A DNA stretch of 64,000 bases from Ehretia macrophylla (lineage: Eukaryota > Streptophyta > Magnoliopsida > Boraginales > Ehretiaceae). The notes beneath the pieces are model-generated. The model did not search any database. It was not told the DNA's origin and saw only the letters and a list, made by a program, of their open reading frames with translations. The position numbers were made by a program, and so were the translations under genes. The stretch covers positions 19,131,425-19,195,424 of the forward strand of contig CM075771.1 in the NCBI GenBank assembly GCA_037974665.1, in the 5' to 3' direction. Shown here one piece after another: positions 12,790-24,319 of the stretch (its first letter is position 1; each line of letters opens with the position of its first letter).

Positions 12790-13350
12790 CATTTCATTTT
12801 CTTGTTTTGCCCCGCTCAGTCTTGCCAAGATGCTTCTTCCATCACATTTTTTTCTCGAGTCCCAAGGCATCTTGGGCAAGACAATTTCGCTTCGCGTAGA
12901 GGCTGGGCCCACAAATCGATGGCTTGGGGCTTGTAACCAGGTCTCCGTCGCTCCACTGCCCATAACTTTTGATCCGTAAGTAGTTATGTGGCACACAGTA
13001 CATCGTTTGAAAGCTCTCCAAGAGCTCTACGACGGGGGCACAAGGCCTGCTCGGCTGCACATGTTTTTGGAACACAAAATCGAATGTTACCATCAGTTTC
13101 GCGCTACTTTTCTTCTTTTTGGGCTATTTTTTCATCCCAGGATGTTCATCGTGAGCCGCGAAAAGGAAGACACCTAACTCGCGGGACGTTAGAGATCCCT
13201 AGAATGCATTGAAATCACGTCTTGCGAGGATGCTGCGTTGTAGAAGCTGATTGGTTGTCGATAAGCCCATTGGACCTTTTGAATGGGCCGCCTCTCTGGG
13301 TTGGGACTGTGAACTGTCAACATATAAGGGCTTTGCACACTCAACATGAT

Positions 13351-13470
13351 GGGCGCAATCATACCAGCACTAATGCACCGAATACCGTTAAAACTCCAAT
13401 GTTAAGCATGCTTGGGCGAGAGTATTACCTAGGATGGGTGACCCCCTTAGATGTCCTCGTGTTGTTTCCT
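13351..13470 (+). pseudogene. 5S rRNA copy 6, altered 3' end
   Basis: Starts GGGCGCAATC, has one extra C before the C box (TTACCTAGGATGGG) and ends GTTGTTTCC. It is preceded by a normal TATA-like ACATATAAG context. Confidence 0.78.
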
Positions 13471-14030
13471 CTTTTTGTTTTGTTTTTTTGCCCCGTTCAG
13501 CCTTGCCAAGATTCTTCTTCTGTCACAGTTCTTTCTCATGTCCCACGGCATCTTGGGAAAGACAACTTCTCTTCGCGTAGAGGCTGGGCCGGCAAATAGT
13601 GGGTGTAGGGCCAGTGACCATGTCTCCGTCGCTCCGGTGCACATAAATTTTGATCCGTAAGTAGTTATACGGCGCACAGTACATCGTTGTAAAACTCTCC
13701 GGGAGATCTACAACGGGGGCACAAGGCCTGCTCGGCTGCACATGTTTTTGGAACCCAAAATCGAATGTTTTCATCAGTTTTGGGCTACTTTTCTTCTTTT
13801 TGTGCTATTTTTTCATCCCGGGATGTTCGTCGTGAGCCGCAAAAGGACGACACCTAACTCGGGGGACGTTAGAGATCCCTACAACGCGTTGAAATCACGT
13901 CTTGTGAGGAAGCTGCGTTGTTGAAGCAGATAGGCTATCAATAAGATCATTAGGTCTTTTGAATGGGCCGCCTCTCTGGGCTGGGACTGTGAACCGTCAA
14001 CACATATGGGCCTTCCACACTCAACATGAG

Positions 14031-14149
14031 GGGTGCGAGCAAACCAGCAATAATGCACCGGATCCCATCAGAACTCCTAAGTTAAGCATGCTTGGGCGAG
14101 AGTAGTACTAGGATGGATGACGCCCTAGAAGGTCCTCGTGTTGCACCCC
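14031..14149 (+). rRNA. 5S rRNA gene copy 7
   Basis: Full length with 5' GGGTGCGAGC and 3' GTTGCACCCC. Changes include GCAATAATG for GCACTAATG, GCATGCTTGG in the A box and GGATGGATGAC in the C box. Length and ends are standard, but activity is doubtful. Confidence 0.78.
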
Positions 14150-14712
14150 ATATTCGTTTTGTTTTTTTAGCCCCGTTCAGCCTTGCCAAGGTGCTTCTTC
14201 TATCACATTTCTTTTCTCGAGTCCCACGGCATATTGGGCAAGACAACTTCGCTTTGCGTTGAGGCTGGGCCAGCAAAACGAGGGCATGGGGCCTGTCACC
14301 AGGTTTCCTTCGCTCCGGTGCCCATAACTTTTTATCCGTAAGGAGTTATGCGGCGCAAAGTATATCGTTAGAAAGCTCTCCGGGAGTACTACGATGTGGG
14401 CTAAAATCCTACTCGCCAACACCTGTTGTTTGAACCCAAAATCAAACATTTTCATCAGTTTTGGGCTATTTTTCTTCTTTTTGTGCTTTTTTTTATCCCG
14501 GGTTATTCTTTGTTAGCCGCGAAAAGGACGACAACCTAACTCGCAAGATATCAGAGGGCCCTACAACGCGTCGATATCACGTCTTGCAAGGATGCTGCGT
14601 TGTTGAAGCAGATGGGTTGTCGATAAGCCTATTTGGCCTTTTGAATGGGCTGCCTCTCTGGGCTGGGACTGTGAACCGTCAACACATATGGGTTTTCGAC
14701 ACTCAACATAAC

Positions 14713-14831
14713 GGGTGCGATCATACCAGCACTAAAGCATCGGATCCCATCAGAACTCTGAAGATATGCGTGCTTGGGCGAGAGTAGTACTAGGATAGGT
14801 GACGCCCTGAGAAGTCCTCGTGTTGCATCCC
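14713..14831 (+). rRNA. 5S rRNA gene copy 8
   Basis: Full length with good ends (GGGTGCGATC and GTTGCATCCC). The A-box region is damaged (GAAGATATGCGTGC), and the C box reads GGATAGGTGAC. Confidence 0.78.
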
Positions 14832-15395
14832 CTATTCGTTTTGTATTTTTAGCCCCATTCAGCCTTGCCAAGATGCTTCTTCTGTAACATTTCTTTTCTT
14901 GAATCCCACGACATCTTGGGCAAGACAACTTCGCTTCGCGTTGAGGCTGGGCCCGTAAACTGAGGGCGTAGGGCCTATGACCTGGTCTCCGTCGCTCTGG
15001 TGCCCATAACTTTTGATCTGTAAGGAGTTATACGGCCCACAGTATACCGTTGAAAAGCTCTCCAGGAGCTCTACAACGGGGACAGAAAGCCTGCTCGACT
15101 GCGCCTATTTTTGAAAACCCAAATCTAACATTTTCATCAGTTTTGGGGTATGTTTCTTCTTTTTATGCTATTTTTTCTTCCCGGGTCGTTCGTCGTTCGT
15201 CGTGAAAAGGCTGACAACCTAACTCGTGGGACATTAGAGGGCCCCACAACGCGTCAAAATCACGTCTTGCGAGGTTGCTGCGTTATTGAAGCAAATGGGT
15301 TGTCGATAAGCCCATTAGGCCTTTTGAATGGGCCGCCTCTCTGGGCTGGCACTGTGAACCGTCAACACACATGGGCTTTCCACACTCAACACGAC

Positions 15396-15514
15396 GGGTG
15401 TGATCATACCAGTACTAACACATCGGATCCCATCAGAACTCCGAAGTTAAGCATGCTTGGGCGAGAGTTGTACTTGGATGGGTGACGTCGTGGGAAGTCC
15501 TCATGTTGCACCAC
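15396..15514 (+). rRNA. 5S rRNA gene copy 9
   Basis: Full length, GGGTGTGATC to GTTGCACCAC. The C-box core GGATGGGTGAC is intact, followed by GTCGTGG. The A box has GCATGCTTGG. Several C-to-T type changes (AGTACTAACACATCGG) are present. Confidence 0.78.
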
Positions 15515-16075
15515 CTATTCGTTTTGTTTTTTTAGCCCCGTTCAGCCTTACCAAGATGCTTCCTTCATCACATTTCATTTCTTGAGTCCCATCGCATCTT
15601 AGGCAAGACAACTTCGCTTAGCGTGGAGGCTGGACCAACAAACTGAGGGCATGGGGCTTGTGATCAGGTCTTCGTCGTACCGGTGCCCATAACTTTTGAT
15701 CCGTAAGAAGTTATGCGGCTCACAATATATCATTGGAATGCACTCCGGGAGCTCTACGATGGAGGCAGCAAGCCTGCCCAGCTGTGGCTATTTTTGGCAC
15801 CCAAAATTGAACGTTTCATCAATTTCGTGCCACATTTTTACTTTTTGTGCTATTTTTTGGTCCCGGGTCATTCGTCGTGAGCAGCGAAAAGGACCAAAAC
15901 CCAACTCATGGAACATTAGAGGCTCTACAACGCGTCAATATGACGTCTTGCGAGGATGCTGCGTTGTTGAGGCAGATGGGTTGTCAATAAGCCCATTGGA
16001 CCTTTTGACTGGCCAACTCTCTTGGCTGGGATTGTGAACCTTCAACACATAAGGGCTTTGCACACTCAACTGGAC

Positions 16076-16194
16076 GGGTGCAATAGTACCAGCACTAATG
16101 CACTGGATCCCGTCAGAAGTCCAAAGTTAAGTGTGTTTGGGTGAGAGTAATACTAGGATGGGTGACCCCCTGGAATGTCCTCGTGTTGTTTCCT
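16076..16194 (+). pseudogene. 5S rRNA copy 10, altered 3' end
   Basis: GGGTGCAATAGTACC at the 5' end and GTTGTTTCC at the 3' end. The A box is AAGTTAAGTGTGTTTGGG; the C-box core is intact. Its closest relative in the array is copy 3. The following spacer lacks about 41 bases near 16392. Confidence 0.78.
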
Positions 16195-16714
16195 ATTTTT
16201 GTTTTGTTTTTTTGCCCCATTCAGCCTTACCGAGATGCATCTTCCATCACTATTCTTTTCTCGTGTCCCACGGCATCTTGGGTAAGACAATTTCTCTTCG
16301 CGTAGGGGCTGGGCCCGTAAACTGAGGGCGTGGGACCTGTGACCAGGTCTCTGTCGCTCCAGTGCCAATAACTTTTGAACCATAAGGAGTTACGACGGGG
16401 GTAGCAAGCTTGCTCAGTTGCGCTTGTTTTCAGAATCCAAAATCAAACGTTTTCATCAGTTTTGGGCCACATTTCTTCTTTTTGTGTTGTTTTTTCGTTT
16501 CGGGTTGTTCGTCGTGAGCAGCGAAAGGGACGATAACCTAACTCGTGAGGCATTAGAGGGCCCTACAATGCGTCGATATCACATCTTCCGAGGATGCTGC
16601 ATTGTTGAAGCAGATGAGATGTCGATAAGCCCATTGGGCCTTTTGAATGGACCGTCTCTCTGGTCTGGGACTGGGAACCGTCAACACATAAGGGCTTTAC
16701 ACACTCAACATGAC

Positions 16715-16828
16715 GGGTGCTATCATACCAGCACTAACGCATTACATCAGAACTCCAAAGTTAAGCGTGCTTTGGCGAGAGTAGTACTAGGATGGGTGAT
16801 ACCCTGGGAAGTCCTCGAGTTGCACCCC
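16715..16828 (+). pseudogene. 5S rRNA copy 11, short form
   Basis: Lacks about six bases (GCATTACATCAG) like copies 4 and 13. It reads GTGCTTTGGCGAG in the A-box/intermediate region and GGATGGGTGATACCC at the C box. The 3' end GTTGCACCCC is kept. Confidence 0.78.
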
Positions 16829-17391
16829 CTATTTGATTTGTTTTTTTTAGCCCCGTTCAGCCTTGCCAAGATGCTTCTTCCGTCACTTTTCTTTTCTCGA
16901 GTCCCACAGCATCCTATGCAAGGCAACTTCACTTCACGTAGAGGTTGGACCCGCAAACCGAGGGCGTGGGGCTTGCAACCAAGTCTCCGTCGTTTCGGTG
17001 CCCATAACTTTTGATCCGTAAGAAGTAATACGGCGCACAGTATATCGTTGGAAAGCTCTCTGGGTGCGCTACGACGGGGTCAGCCAGCCTGTTAGGCTGC
17101 GCCTATTTTCAAACCCAAAAGCGAACATTTTCATTAGTTTCAGGCCACTTTTCATCTTTTTGTGTTATTTTTTCATCCCGAGTTGTACGTCTTGAGCAGC
17201 GAAAAGGACAACAACCTAACTCGCGGGACATTAGAGACCCTATAACGCGTTGAAATAACGTCTTACGAGAATGCTTCGATGTTGAAGCAAATGGGTTGTC
17301 GATAAGCCCATGGGGCCTTTTCAATGGGCCGCTTCTCTAGGCTGGGACTGTGAACTATCAACACGTAAGGGCTTTGCACACTCAACATGAC

Positions 17392-17510
17392 CGGTGCGAT
17401 CATACCAGCACTAATGCACCGCATCCCATCAGAACTCCGAAGTTAAGCGTGCTTGGGCAAGAGTAGTACTAGCATAAGTGACCCCTTGGGATGTCCTCAT
17501 GTTGCACCCC
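17392..17510 (+). rRNA. 5S rRNA gene copy 12
   Basis: Full length, CGGTGCGATC to GTTGCACCCC. The A box is canonical (AAGTTAAGCGTGCTTGGG), but the C box is damaged (AGCATAAGTGACC). The 3' portion TTGGGATGTCCTC resembles the altered-3'-end copies, so this unit looks like a mosaic of both classes. Confidence 0.78.
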
Positions 17511-18073
17511 CTATTCGTTTTGTTTTTTTAGCCTCGTTCAGCCTTGCCAAGATACTTCTACCGTCACACTTCTTTTCTCGAGTCCCACGGCATCTTGGAC
17601 AAGACAACTTCGCTTCGCTTAGAGGCTGGCCCCGCAAAATGAGGGTGTGGGACCTGTGATCAGGTCTCCTTCGCTCCGGTGCCCATAACTTTTGATCCGT
17701 AAGGAGTTAAGCGTGCATAGTATATCGTTGGAAAGCTCTCCGGGAACTCTACGACGGGGACAGCAAGCTTGCTCGGTTGCGCCTATTTTTCTAACCTAAA
17801 ATTGAACGTTTTCATTAGTTTTGGGCCAATTTTCTACGTTTTGTACAATTTTTTTATCCCAGATCGTTCGTCTTGAGCCGCGAAAAGGACGACAACCCAA
17901 CTTGTGGGATATTAGAGGGCCCTACAACAAGTCAAAATCACGTCTTACGAGGATGCTGCGTTATTGAAGCAAATGGGTTGTTGATAAGTCCATTGGGCCT
18001 TTTCAACGGGTCGTCTCTCTGGGTTGGGATTGTGAACCGTCTGCACATAAGGGCTTTACACACTCAACATGAT

Positions 18074-18187
18074 GGGTACGATCATACCAGCACTAACGCA
18101 TCTCATCAGAACTCCAAAGTTAAGCGCGCTTTGGCAAGAGTAGTACTACGATGGGTGACGCCCTAGGAATTCCTCATGTTGCACCCC
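18074..18187 (+). pseudogene. 5S rRNA copy 13, short form
   Basis: Same six-base shortfall as copy 4 and almost the same 3' half (TACTACGATGGG, CCTAGGAATTCCTCATG). This marks the start of a duplicated block of three units, copies 13-15 against copies 4-6. Confidence 0.8.
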
Positions 18188-18721
18188 CGATTCGTTTTAG
18201 TTTTTTAGCCCCGTTCAGCCTTGCGAAGATATTTCTTCTGCCACATTTCATTTTTCGAGTCCCACGGCATCTTGGGCAAGACAACTTCGCTTCGCGTAAA
18301 GGCTGGACCAACAAACTAAGGGCGTGGGGCTTGTGACCAGGTCTCCGTCGTACCGGTGCCCATAACTTTTGATTCATAAGGAGTTATGCGACGCACAACA
18401 TACCGTTGAAAAGCTCTACGGGAGCTCTACAACGGGGGTAGCCAGCCTGCTTAGCTACACCTATTTTAGGTACCCAAATTCGAATGTTTTCATCAGTTTC
18501 AAGCCACTTTTCTTTTTTTGCGCTATTTTTTCATCCTGGGTAGTTCGTCATGAGCCGCGAAAAGGACAAGAACCCAACTCACGGAACATTAGGGGACCCT
18601 TCAACACGTCAAAATCACGCCTTGTGAGGATGCTGCGTTGTTGAAGCAGATGGGTTGTCGATAAGCCCATTGAGCCTTTCGAATGGGCCTCCTCTCTAGG
18701 CTGGGACTGTCAACCGCCAAC

Positions 18722-18750
18722 ACATAAGGGCTTTGCACACTCAGCATGAC
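18722..18750 (+). promoter_or_regulatory. Upstream promoter of a 5S unit (example: copy 14)
   Basis: The region from -29 to -1 shows the plant 5S layout: a TATA-like ACATAAG at -29 to -23, a GC pair near -15, and C at -1 before GGGTG. Most units keep this block. In copy 2 the same block is separated from its gene by the Tekay insertion. Plant 5S genes are known to use a TATA-like box near -28 together with the internal A box, intermediate element and C box; use in vivo here is inferred. Confidence 0.65.
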
Positions 18751-18869
18751 GGGTGTGATCATACCAGTACTAATGCACCGGATCCCATCAGAACTCCAAA
18801 GTTAAGTGTGCTTGGGCGAGAGTAGTACTAGGATAGGTGACCCCTTTGGATGTCCTCATGTTGCTTTCC
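18751..18869 (+). pseudogene. 5S rRNA copy 14, altered 3' end
   Basis: GGGTGTGATC to GTTGCTTTCC. The body is well kept apart from GTACTAATG, AAGTTAAGTGTGC and GGATAGGTGACC. The spacer is strikingly close to that of copy 5. Confidence 0.8.
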
Positions 18870-19431
18870 CTTTCTGTTTTGTTTTTTAGCCCCGTTCAGC
18901 CTTGCCAAGATGCTTCTTCCGTCACATTTCTTTTCTCAAGTCCCACGGCATCTTGGGCAAGACAATTTCGCTTCATGTAGAGGCTGGGCCCACAAATCGA
19001 GGGAGTAGGGCTTGTGACCAGGTCTCCGTCGCTCCAGTGCCCATAAATTTTGATCCGTAAGTAGTTATGTGGCGCACAGTACATCATTTGAAATCTCTCC
19101 AGGAGCTCTACGACGGGGGCACAAGGCCTGCTCGGCTGCACATGTTTTTGGAACACAAAATTGAATGTTACCATCAGTTTCGCGCTACTTTTCTTCTTTT
19201 TATGCTATTTTTTCGTCCCGGAATGTTCATCGTGAGCAGCGAAAAGGAAGACACTTAACTCGCGGGACGTTAGAGATCCCTAGAACGCATTGAAATCACG
19301 TCTAGCAAGGATGCTACATTGTTAAAGCAGATGGGTTATCGATAAGCCCATTAGGCCTTTTGAATGTGTCGCCTCTCTAGGTTGGGACTGTTAACCGCCA
19401 ACACATAATGGCTTTGCACACTCAACATGAT

Positions 19432-19550
19432 AGGTGCGATCATATTAGTACTATTGCACCGGATCCCATCAGAAGTCCGAAGTTAAGCGGGCTTAGGCGA
19501 GAGTAGTACTAAGATGGGTGACCCCTTGGGATGTCCTCGTGTTGTTTCCT
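19432..19550 (+). pseudogene. 5S rRNA copy 15, altered 3' end
   Basis: AGGTGCGATCATATTAG at the 5' end and GTTGTTTCC at the 3' end. The A box is changed (GCGGGCTTAGG) and the C box reads AAGATGGGTGACC. Confidence 0.78.
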
Positions 19551-20112
19551 CTTTTCGTTTTGTTTTTTAGCCCTGTTCAGCCTTGCCAAGATACTTCTTC
19601 TGTCACATTTCTTTTCTCCTGTCCCACGGCATATTGGGCAAGACAATTTTGCTTCTCGTTGATGCTGGGCTAGCAAAACGAGGGCGTGGGGCCTGTGACC
19701 AGGTTTTCTTCACTCCAATGCCCATAACTTTTGATCCGTAAGGAGTTATGTGGCGCACAGTATATCGTTGGAAAGCTCTTCGGGAGCTCTACGACGGGGG
19801 AAAGCATGCCTGCTCGGGTGCACCTATTTTTTGGACCCAAAATTGAACGTTTTCATCAGTTTTGGGCCACTTTTCTTTTTTTGTGCTACTTTTCATCCTA
19901 GGTTGTTTGTCGTGAGCTGTGAAAAAGATGACAACCAAATTCAGAAGACATTAGAGGGCCCTACAACACATCGATATCACATCTTGTGGGGATGCTGCGT
20001 TGTTGAAGTAGATGGGTTCTCGATAAGCCCATTGGGCCTTTTGAATGGGTCTTCTCTCTAAGCTGGGACTGTGAACCGCCAACACATAAGGGCTTTGCAT
20101 ACTCAACATGAC

Positions 20113-20231
20113 GGGTGCGATCATACTAGCACTCATGCACCGGATCCCATCAGAACTCAGAAGTTAAATGTGCTTGGGCGGGAATAGTACCATGATGGGT
20201 AACCCCTTTGGATGTCCTCTTGTTGCTTTCC
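20113..20231 (+). pseudogene. 5S rRNA copy 16, altered 3' end
   Basis: GGGTGCGATC to GTTGCTTTCC. The internal promoter is strongly changed (AAGTTAAATGTGC, GGGCGGGAATAG, CATGATGGGTAACC), so it is unlikely to be transcribed. Confidence 0.78.
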
Positions 20232-20792
20232 CTATCCGTTTTGTTTTTAGCCCCGTTCAGCCTTGCCAAGACGCTTCTTCCGTCACATCTCTTTTCTCAA
20301 GTCCCACGGCATCTTGGTCAAGACAACTTTGCTTTGTGTAGAGCTAGGCCCACAAATCGATGGCGTGGGGCCTGTGACCAGGTCTCCGTCGTTCCAGTGC
20401 CCTTAAATTTTGATCCATAAGTAGTTATGTAGCGCACAGTACATCGTTGGAAAGGTCTCCGAGAGCTCTACGACGGGGGCACAAGGCCTGCTCGGCTGAA
20501 CATGTTTTTGGAACCCAAAATCGAATGTTCTCATCAGTTTCAGGCTACTTTTCTTCTATTTGTGCAATTTTTTCGTCACAGGATGTTCGTCGTGAGCCGT
20601 GAAAAGGACGACAACCTAACTCGCGGGACGTTAAAGATCCCTACAACGCATCGAAATCATGTCTTGCGAGGATGCTGAATTGTTGAAGCAGATAGGTTGT
20701 CGATAAGCCCATTAGGCCTTTTGAATGGGCAGCCTCTCTAGGCTGGGACTGTGAACCGTCAACACATATGGGCTTTCCACACTCAATATGAC

Positions 20793-20911
20793 GGGTGCGA
20801 TCATATCAGCACTAACGCACCGGATCCCATCAGAACTCCGAAGTTAAGCGTGCTGGGGTGAGAGTAGCACTAGGATAGGTGACGCCCTGGGAAGTCCTCG
20901 TGTTGCACCCC
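20793..20911 (+). rRNA. 5S rRNA gene copy 17
   Basis: Full length, GGGTGCGATC to GTTGCACCCC, with standard terminal pairing. Changes include GTGCTGGGGTGAG and GGATAGGTGACG. One of the more complete copies. Confidence 0.8.
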
Positions 20912-20915
20912 CTAT

Positions 20916-20930
20916 TTGTTTTGTTTTTTT
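20916..20930 (+). terminator. Pol III T-run terminator of a 5S unit (example: copy 17)
   Basis: TTTGTTTTGTTTTTTT begins a few bases after the gene end and ends in seven T residues, followed by AGCCC. Nearly every unit has the same T-rich tract, as expected for Pol III termination. Confidence 0.7.
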
Positions 20931-21474
20931 AGCCCTGTTCAGCCTTGCCAAGACGCTTCTTCTGTCACATTTCTATTCTCGAGTCCCACAGCATCTTGGG
21001 CAACACAACTTCGCTTCACGTAGAGGTTGGGCCCGCAAACCGAGGGCGTGGGGCCTGTGACCTGGTCTCCGTCGCTCTGGTGCCCTTAACTTTTGATCCG
21101 TAAGGAGTTATGCGGCTCATAGCATACTATTGGAAAGCTCTCTGGGAGATCTATGACTGGGGTAACAAGCCTGCTCGGCTGCACCAGTTTTTGTAACTCA
21201 AAATCGAACGTTTTCATCAGTTTCGGACGACTTAACATCTTTTTGTGTTGTTTTTCATCCCGGGTTGTTCGTCGTGAGTCACGAAAAGGATGACAACCTA
21301 ACTCGCAGGACATTAGAGGTCCCTACAATGCACCAAAATTTCGTTTTGCGAGGATGCTGCGTTGTTGAAGCTGATAGGTTATCGATAAGCCCATTAGACC
21401 TTTTGAATGGACCGCCTCTCTAGGCTGGGACTATGAACCATCAACACATAAGGGCTTTGCACACTCAACCTGAC

Positions 21475-21593
21475 AGGTGCGATCATACCAGCCTTAATGC
21501 AACTGATCCCATCAGAAGTCCAAAGTTAAGCGTGGTCGGGCGAGAGTAATACTAGGATAGGTGACGCCCTGGTAAGTCCTCGTGTTGCACCCC
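21475..21593 (+). rRNA. 5S rRNA gene copy 18
   Basis: Full length, AGGTGCGATC to GTTGCACCCC. Changes include AGCCTTAATGCAACTG, GTGGTCGGGCG in the A box and GGATAGGTGACG in the C box. The GTGGT variant links it to copies 1 and 2. Confidence 0.78.
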
Positions 21594-22157
21594 CTATTCC
21601 TTTTAATTTTTTAGACTCGTTCAGCATTGCCAAGATGCTTCTTCCGTCACATTTCTTTTCTCGAGTCCTACATTATCTTGGGCAAGACAACTTCGCTTCG
21701 TTTAGAGGCTAGGCTCGCAAAACGTGGGTGTGGGGCCTGTTACCAAGTCACCTTCGCTCCGGTGCCTATAACTTTTGATCCGTAAGGAGTTATGCGCTGC
21801 ACAGTATATCGTTGCAAATCTCTCCGGGAGCTCTACGACGGGGACAGAAAGCCTACTCGACTGCGCCTGTTGTTAGAACCCACAATTGAATTTTTTCATC
21901 AGTTTTGGGCCACTTTTCTTCTTATTGTGCTATTTTTTTGTCCCGAGTTGTTCTTCCTGAGCCGCGAAAAGGACGACAACCTAACTCGCAGGACATTAGA
22001 GGGCCCTACAACGCATCAAAATCACGTTTAGCGAGGATGCTGCGTTGTTGAAGCAGATGGGTAGTCGATCAGCCCATTGGGCCTTTTGAATGGGTCGCCT
22101 TTCAGGGCTTGGACTGTGAACCGTCAACACATAAGGGCTTTGCACACTCAACATGAA

Positions 22158-22275
22158 GGGTGCAATCATACCAGCACTAACGCATCGAATCCCATCAGAA
22201 CTCCGAAATTTAACCGCTTGGGCGAGAGTAGTACTAGGATGGGTGACGCCCTGGGAAGTCCTCGTGTTGGACCCC
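22158..22275 (+). pseudogene. 5S rRNA copy 19, damaged A box
   Basis: 118 bp. The A box is disrupted (GAAATTTAACCGCTTGGG, one base short). The C-box core GGATGGGTGAC is intact, and the 3' end is GTTGGACCCC. Confidence 0.75.
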
Positions 22276-22837
22276 TTATTTGTTTTGTTTTTTAGCCCTG
22301 TTCAGCCTTGCCAAGATGCTTTTTCCGTCACATTTCTGTTCTTGAGTCCCACATTATCTTGGGAAGACAACTTCGCTTCGTGTAGAGTCTGGGCCAACAA
22401 ACTGAGGGCGTTGGGCTTGTGACCAGGTCTCCGTCGCTCCAGTGCCCATAACTTTTGATCCGTACGGAGTTATACGGCGCACAGTATATCATTGGAAAGC
22501 TCTCTGGGAACTCTACGACAGGGGCAGAAATCCTGCTCGGTTGTGCCTATTGTTGGAACCCAAAATCAAACGTTTTCATCAGTTTCGGGCTACATTTCTT
22601 CTTTTTGTGCTATTTTTTTGTCTCGGGTTGTTCGTCCTGAGCCGCAAAAATGACGACAACCTAACTCGCGGGACATTAGAGGGCCCTACAACGCGTCGAT
22701 TTTACATCTAGCGAGGTTGTTGTGTTGTTAAAGCAAATGGGTTGTCGATAAACCCATTGGGCCTTTTGAATGGGCCGCATCTCAGTGCTCGAACTGTGAA
22801 CCGTCAACACATAAGGGCTTTGCACACTCAACATGAT

Positions 22838-22956
22838 GGGTGCAATCATACCAGCACTAATGCACTGGATCCTATCAAAACTCTGAAGTTAAGCGTGCTT
22901 GGGCGATAGTAGCACTAGGATAGGTGACGCAGTGAGAAGTCCTCGTGTTGCACCCC
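22838..22956 (+). rRNA. 5S rRNA gene copy 20
   Basis: Full length, GGGTGCAATC to GTTGCACCCC. The A box AAGTTAAGCGTGCTTGGG is canonical, but the intermediate element reads GATAGTAGCAC and the C box GGATAGGTGACG. Confidence 0.78.
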
Positions 22957-23520
22957 CTATTCGTTTTGTTTTTCTTACCCCGTTCAGCCTTGCCAAGATG
23001 TTTCTTCTGTCGCATTTTTTTTCTCGAGCCCCACGGCATCTTGGGCAAGACCATTTCCCTTCGCGTAAAGGTTGGGCCTGCAAAATGAGGGTATGGGGCC
23101 TTTGACCAGGTCTCATTCGCTCCAGTGCCAATAACTTTTGATCTGTAAGGAGTTATTCGGCGCATAGTATATCATTGGAAAGCACTCCGGGAGCTCTACG
23201 ACGATGGCAAAAAGCCTGCTCGGTTGCGCCTGTTGTTAGAAACAAAAATTGAACATTTTTATCATTTTCGGGCCACATTTATTTTTTTTGTGCTACTTTA
23301 TCACCCAGGGTTGTTCGTCGTGAGCCGCGAAAAGGACGATAACCTAACTCGCGAGACATTAGAGGGCCCTAAAATGTGTTAAAATCACGTCTTGCGAGGA
23401 TGCTACATTGTTGAAGCTGATGGGTTATCGATAAGCCCATTAAGCCTTTTGAATAGGCCGCCTCTCTAGGCTGGAATTGTGAACCGCCAACACAAAAGGG
23501 CTTTGCACACTCAACATGAC

Positions 23521-23635
23521 TGGTGCGATCATACCAGCACTAATGCAACGGATCCCATCAGAACTCCAAAGTTAAGTGTGCTTGGGCGAGATACTAGGAT
23601 GGGTGACGCCATGGGAAGTCCTCGTGTTGCACCCC
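23521..23635 (+). pseudogene. 5S rRNA copy 21, deleted intermediate element
   Basis: Short (115 bp). Four to six bases of the GAGAGTAGTACTAGG region are missing (reads GGGCGAGATACTAGG). The C-box core GGATGGGTGAC and the 3' end GTTGCACCCC are kept. Confidence 0.76.
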
Positions 23636-24200
23636 CTATTCGTTTTGTTTTTTTTTGCCCCGTTCAACCTTCCCAAGTTGCCTCTTCCATCACATTTCTT
23701 TTCTCGAGTCCCACATTATCTTGGTTAAGACAACTTCGCTTCGCGTAGAGGCTGGGCCCAGAAAACGAGAGCGTGGGGCCTGTGACCAAGTCTCCGTCAC
23801 TCCAGTGCCCATAACTTTTGATCCGTACAGAGATATGCGGTGCATAGTATATCATTGAAAAGCTCTATGGGAGCTCTACGACGAGGGCAGCAAGCCTACT
23901 CGGTTGAGCCTATTTTCGGAACCCAAAAGCTAACATTTTCATAAGTTTCAGGCTACTTTTCTTCTTTTTGCAGTGTTTTTTCATCCCGAGTTATTTGTCG
24001 TGAGCCGCGAAAAAGACGACAACCTAACTCGCGGGAAATTAGAATGCCCTACAACGCGTCGAAATCACGTCTTGCGGTGATGTAGCGCTATTGAAGCAGA
24101 TGGGCTGTCGATAAGCCCAATAGGCCTTTTGAATGGGTCGTCTCTCTTGCCTTGGACTATGAACCGTCAACACATAAGGGCTTTGCACACTCAACATGAT

Positions 24201-24319
24201 AGGTGCGATCATACCAGCTCTAATACAACGGATACCATCAGAACTCCGAAGTTAAGTGTGCTTGGGCGAGAGTAGTACTAGGTTGGGTGACGGCCTGGGA
24301 AGTCCGCATGTTGCACCCC
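24201..24319 (+). rRNA. 5S rRNA gene copy 22 (last of the array)
   Basis: Full length, AGGTGCGATC to GTTGCACCCC. Changes include AGCTCTAATACAACGG, GGTTGGGTGACGG and GTCCGCATG. It is followed by a spacer that is cut at 24809. Confidence 0.78.

Noticed and set aside
16418-17014. Open frame of 198 codons in the 5S array
   Set aside because: It spans spacer and a 5S gene. Similar short frames recur in other units at homologous places and share no protein features, so it is a by-product of the repeat.
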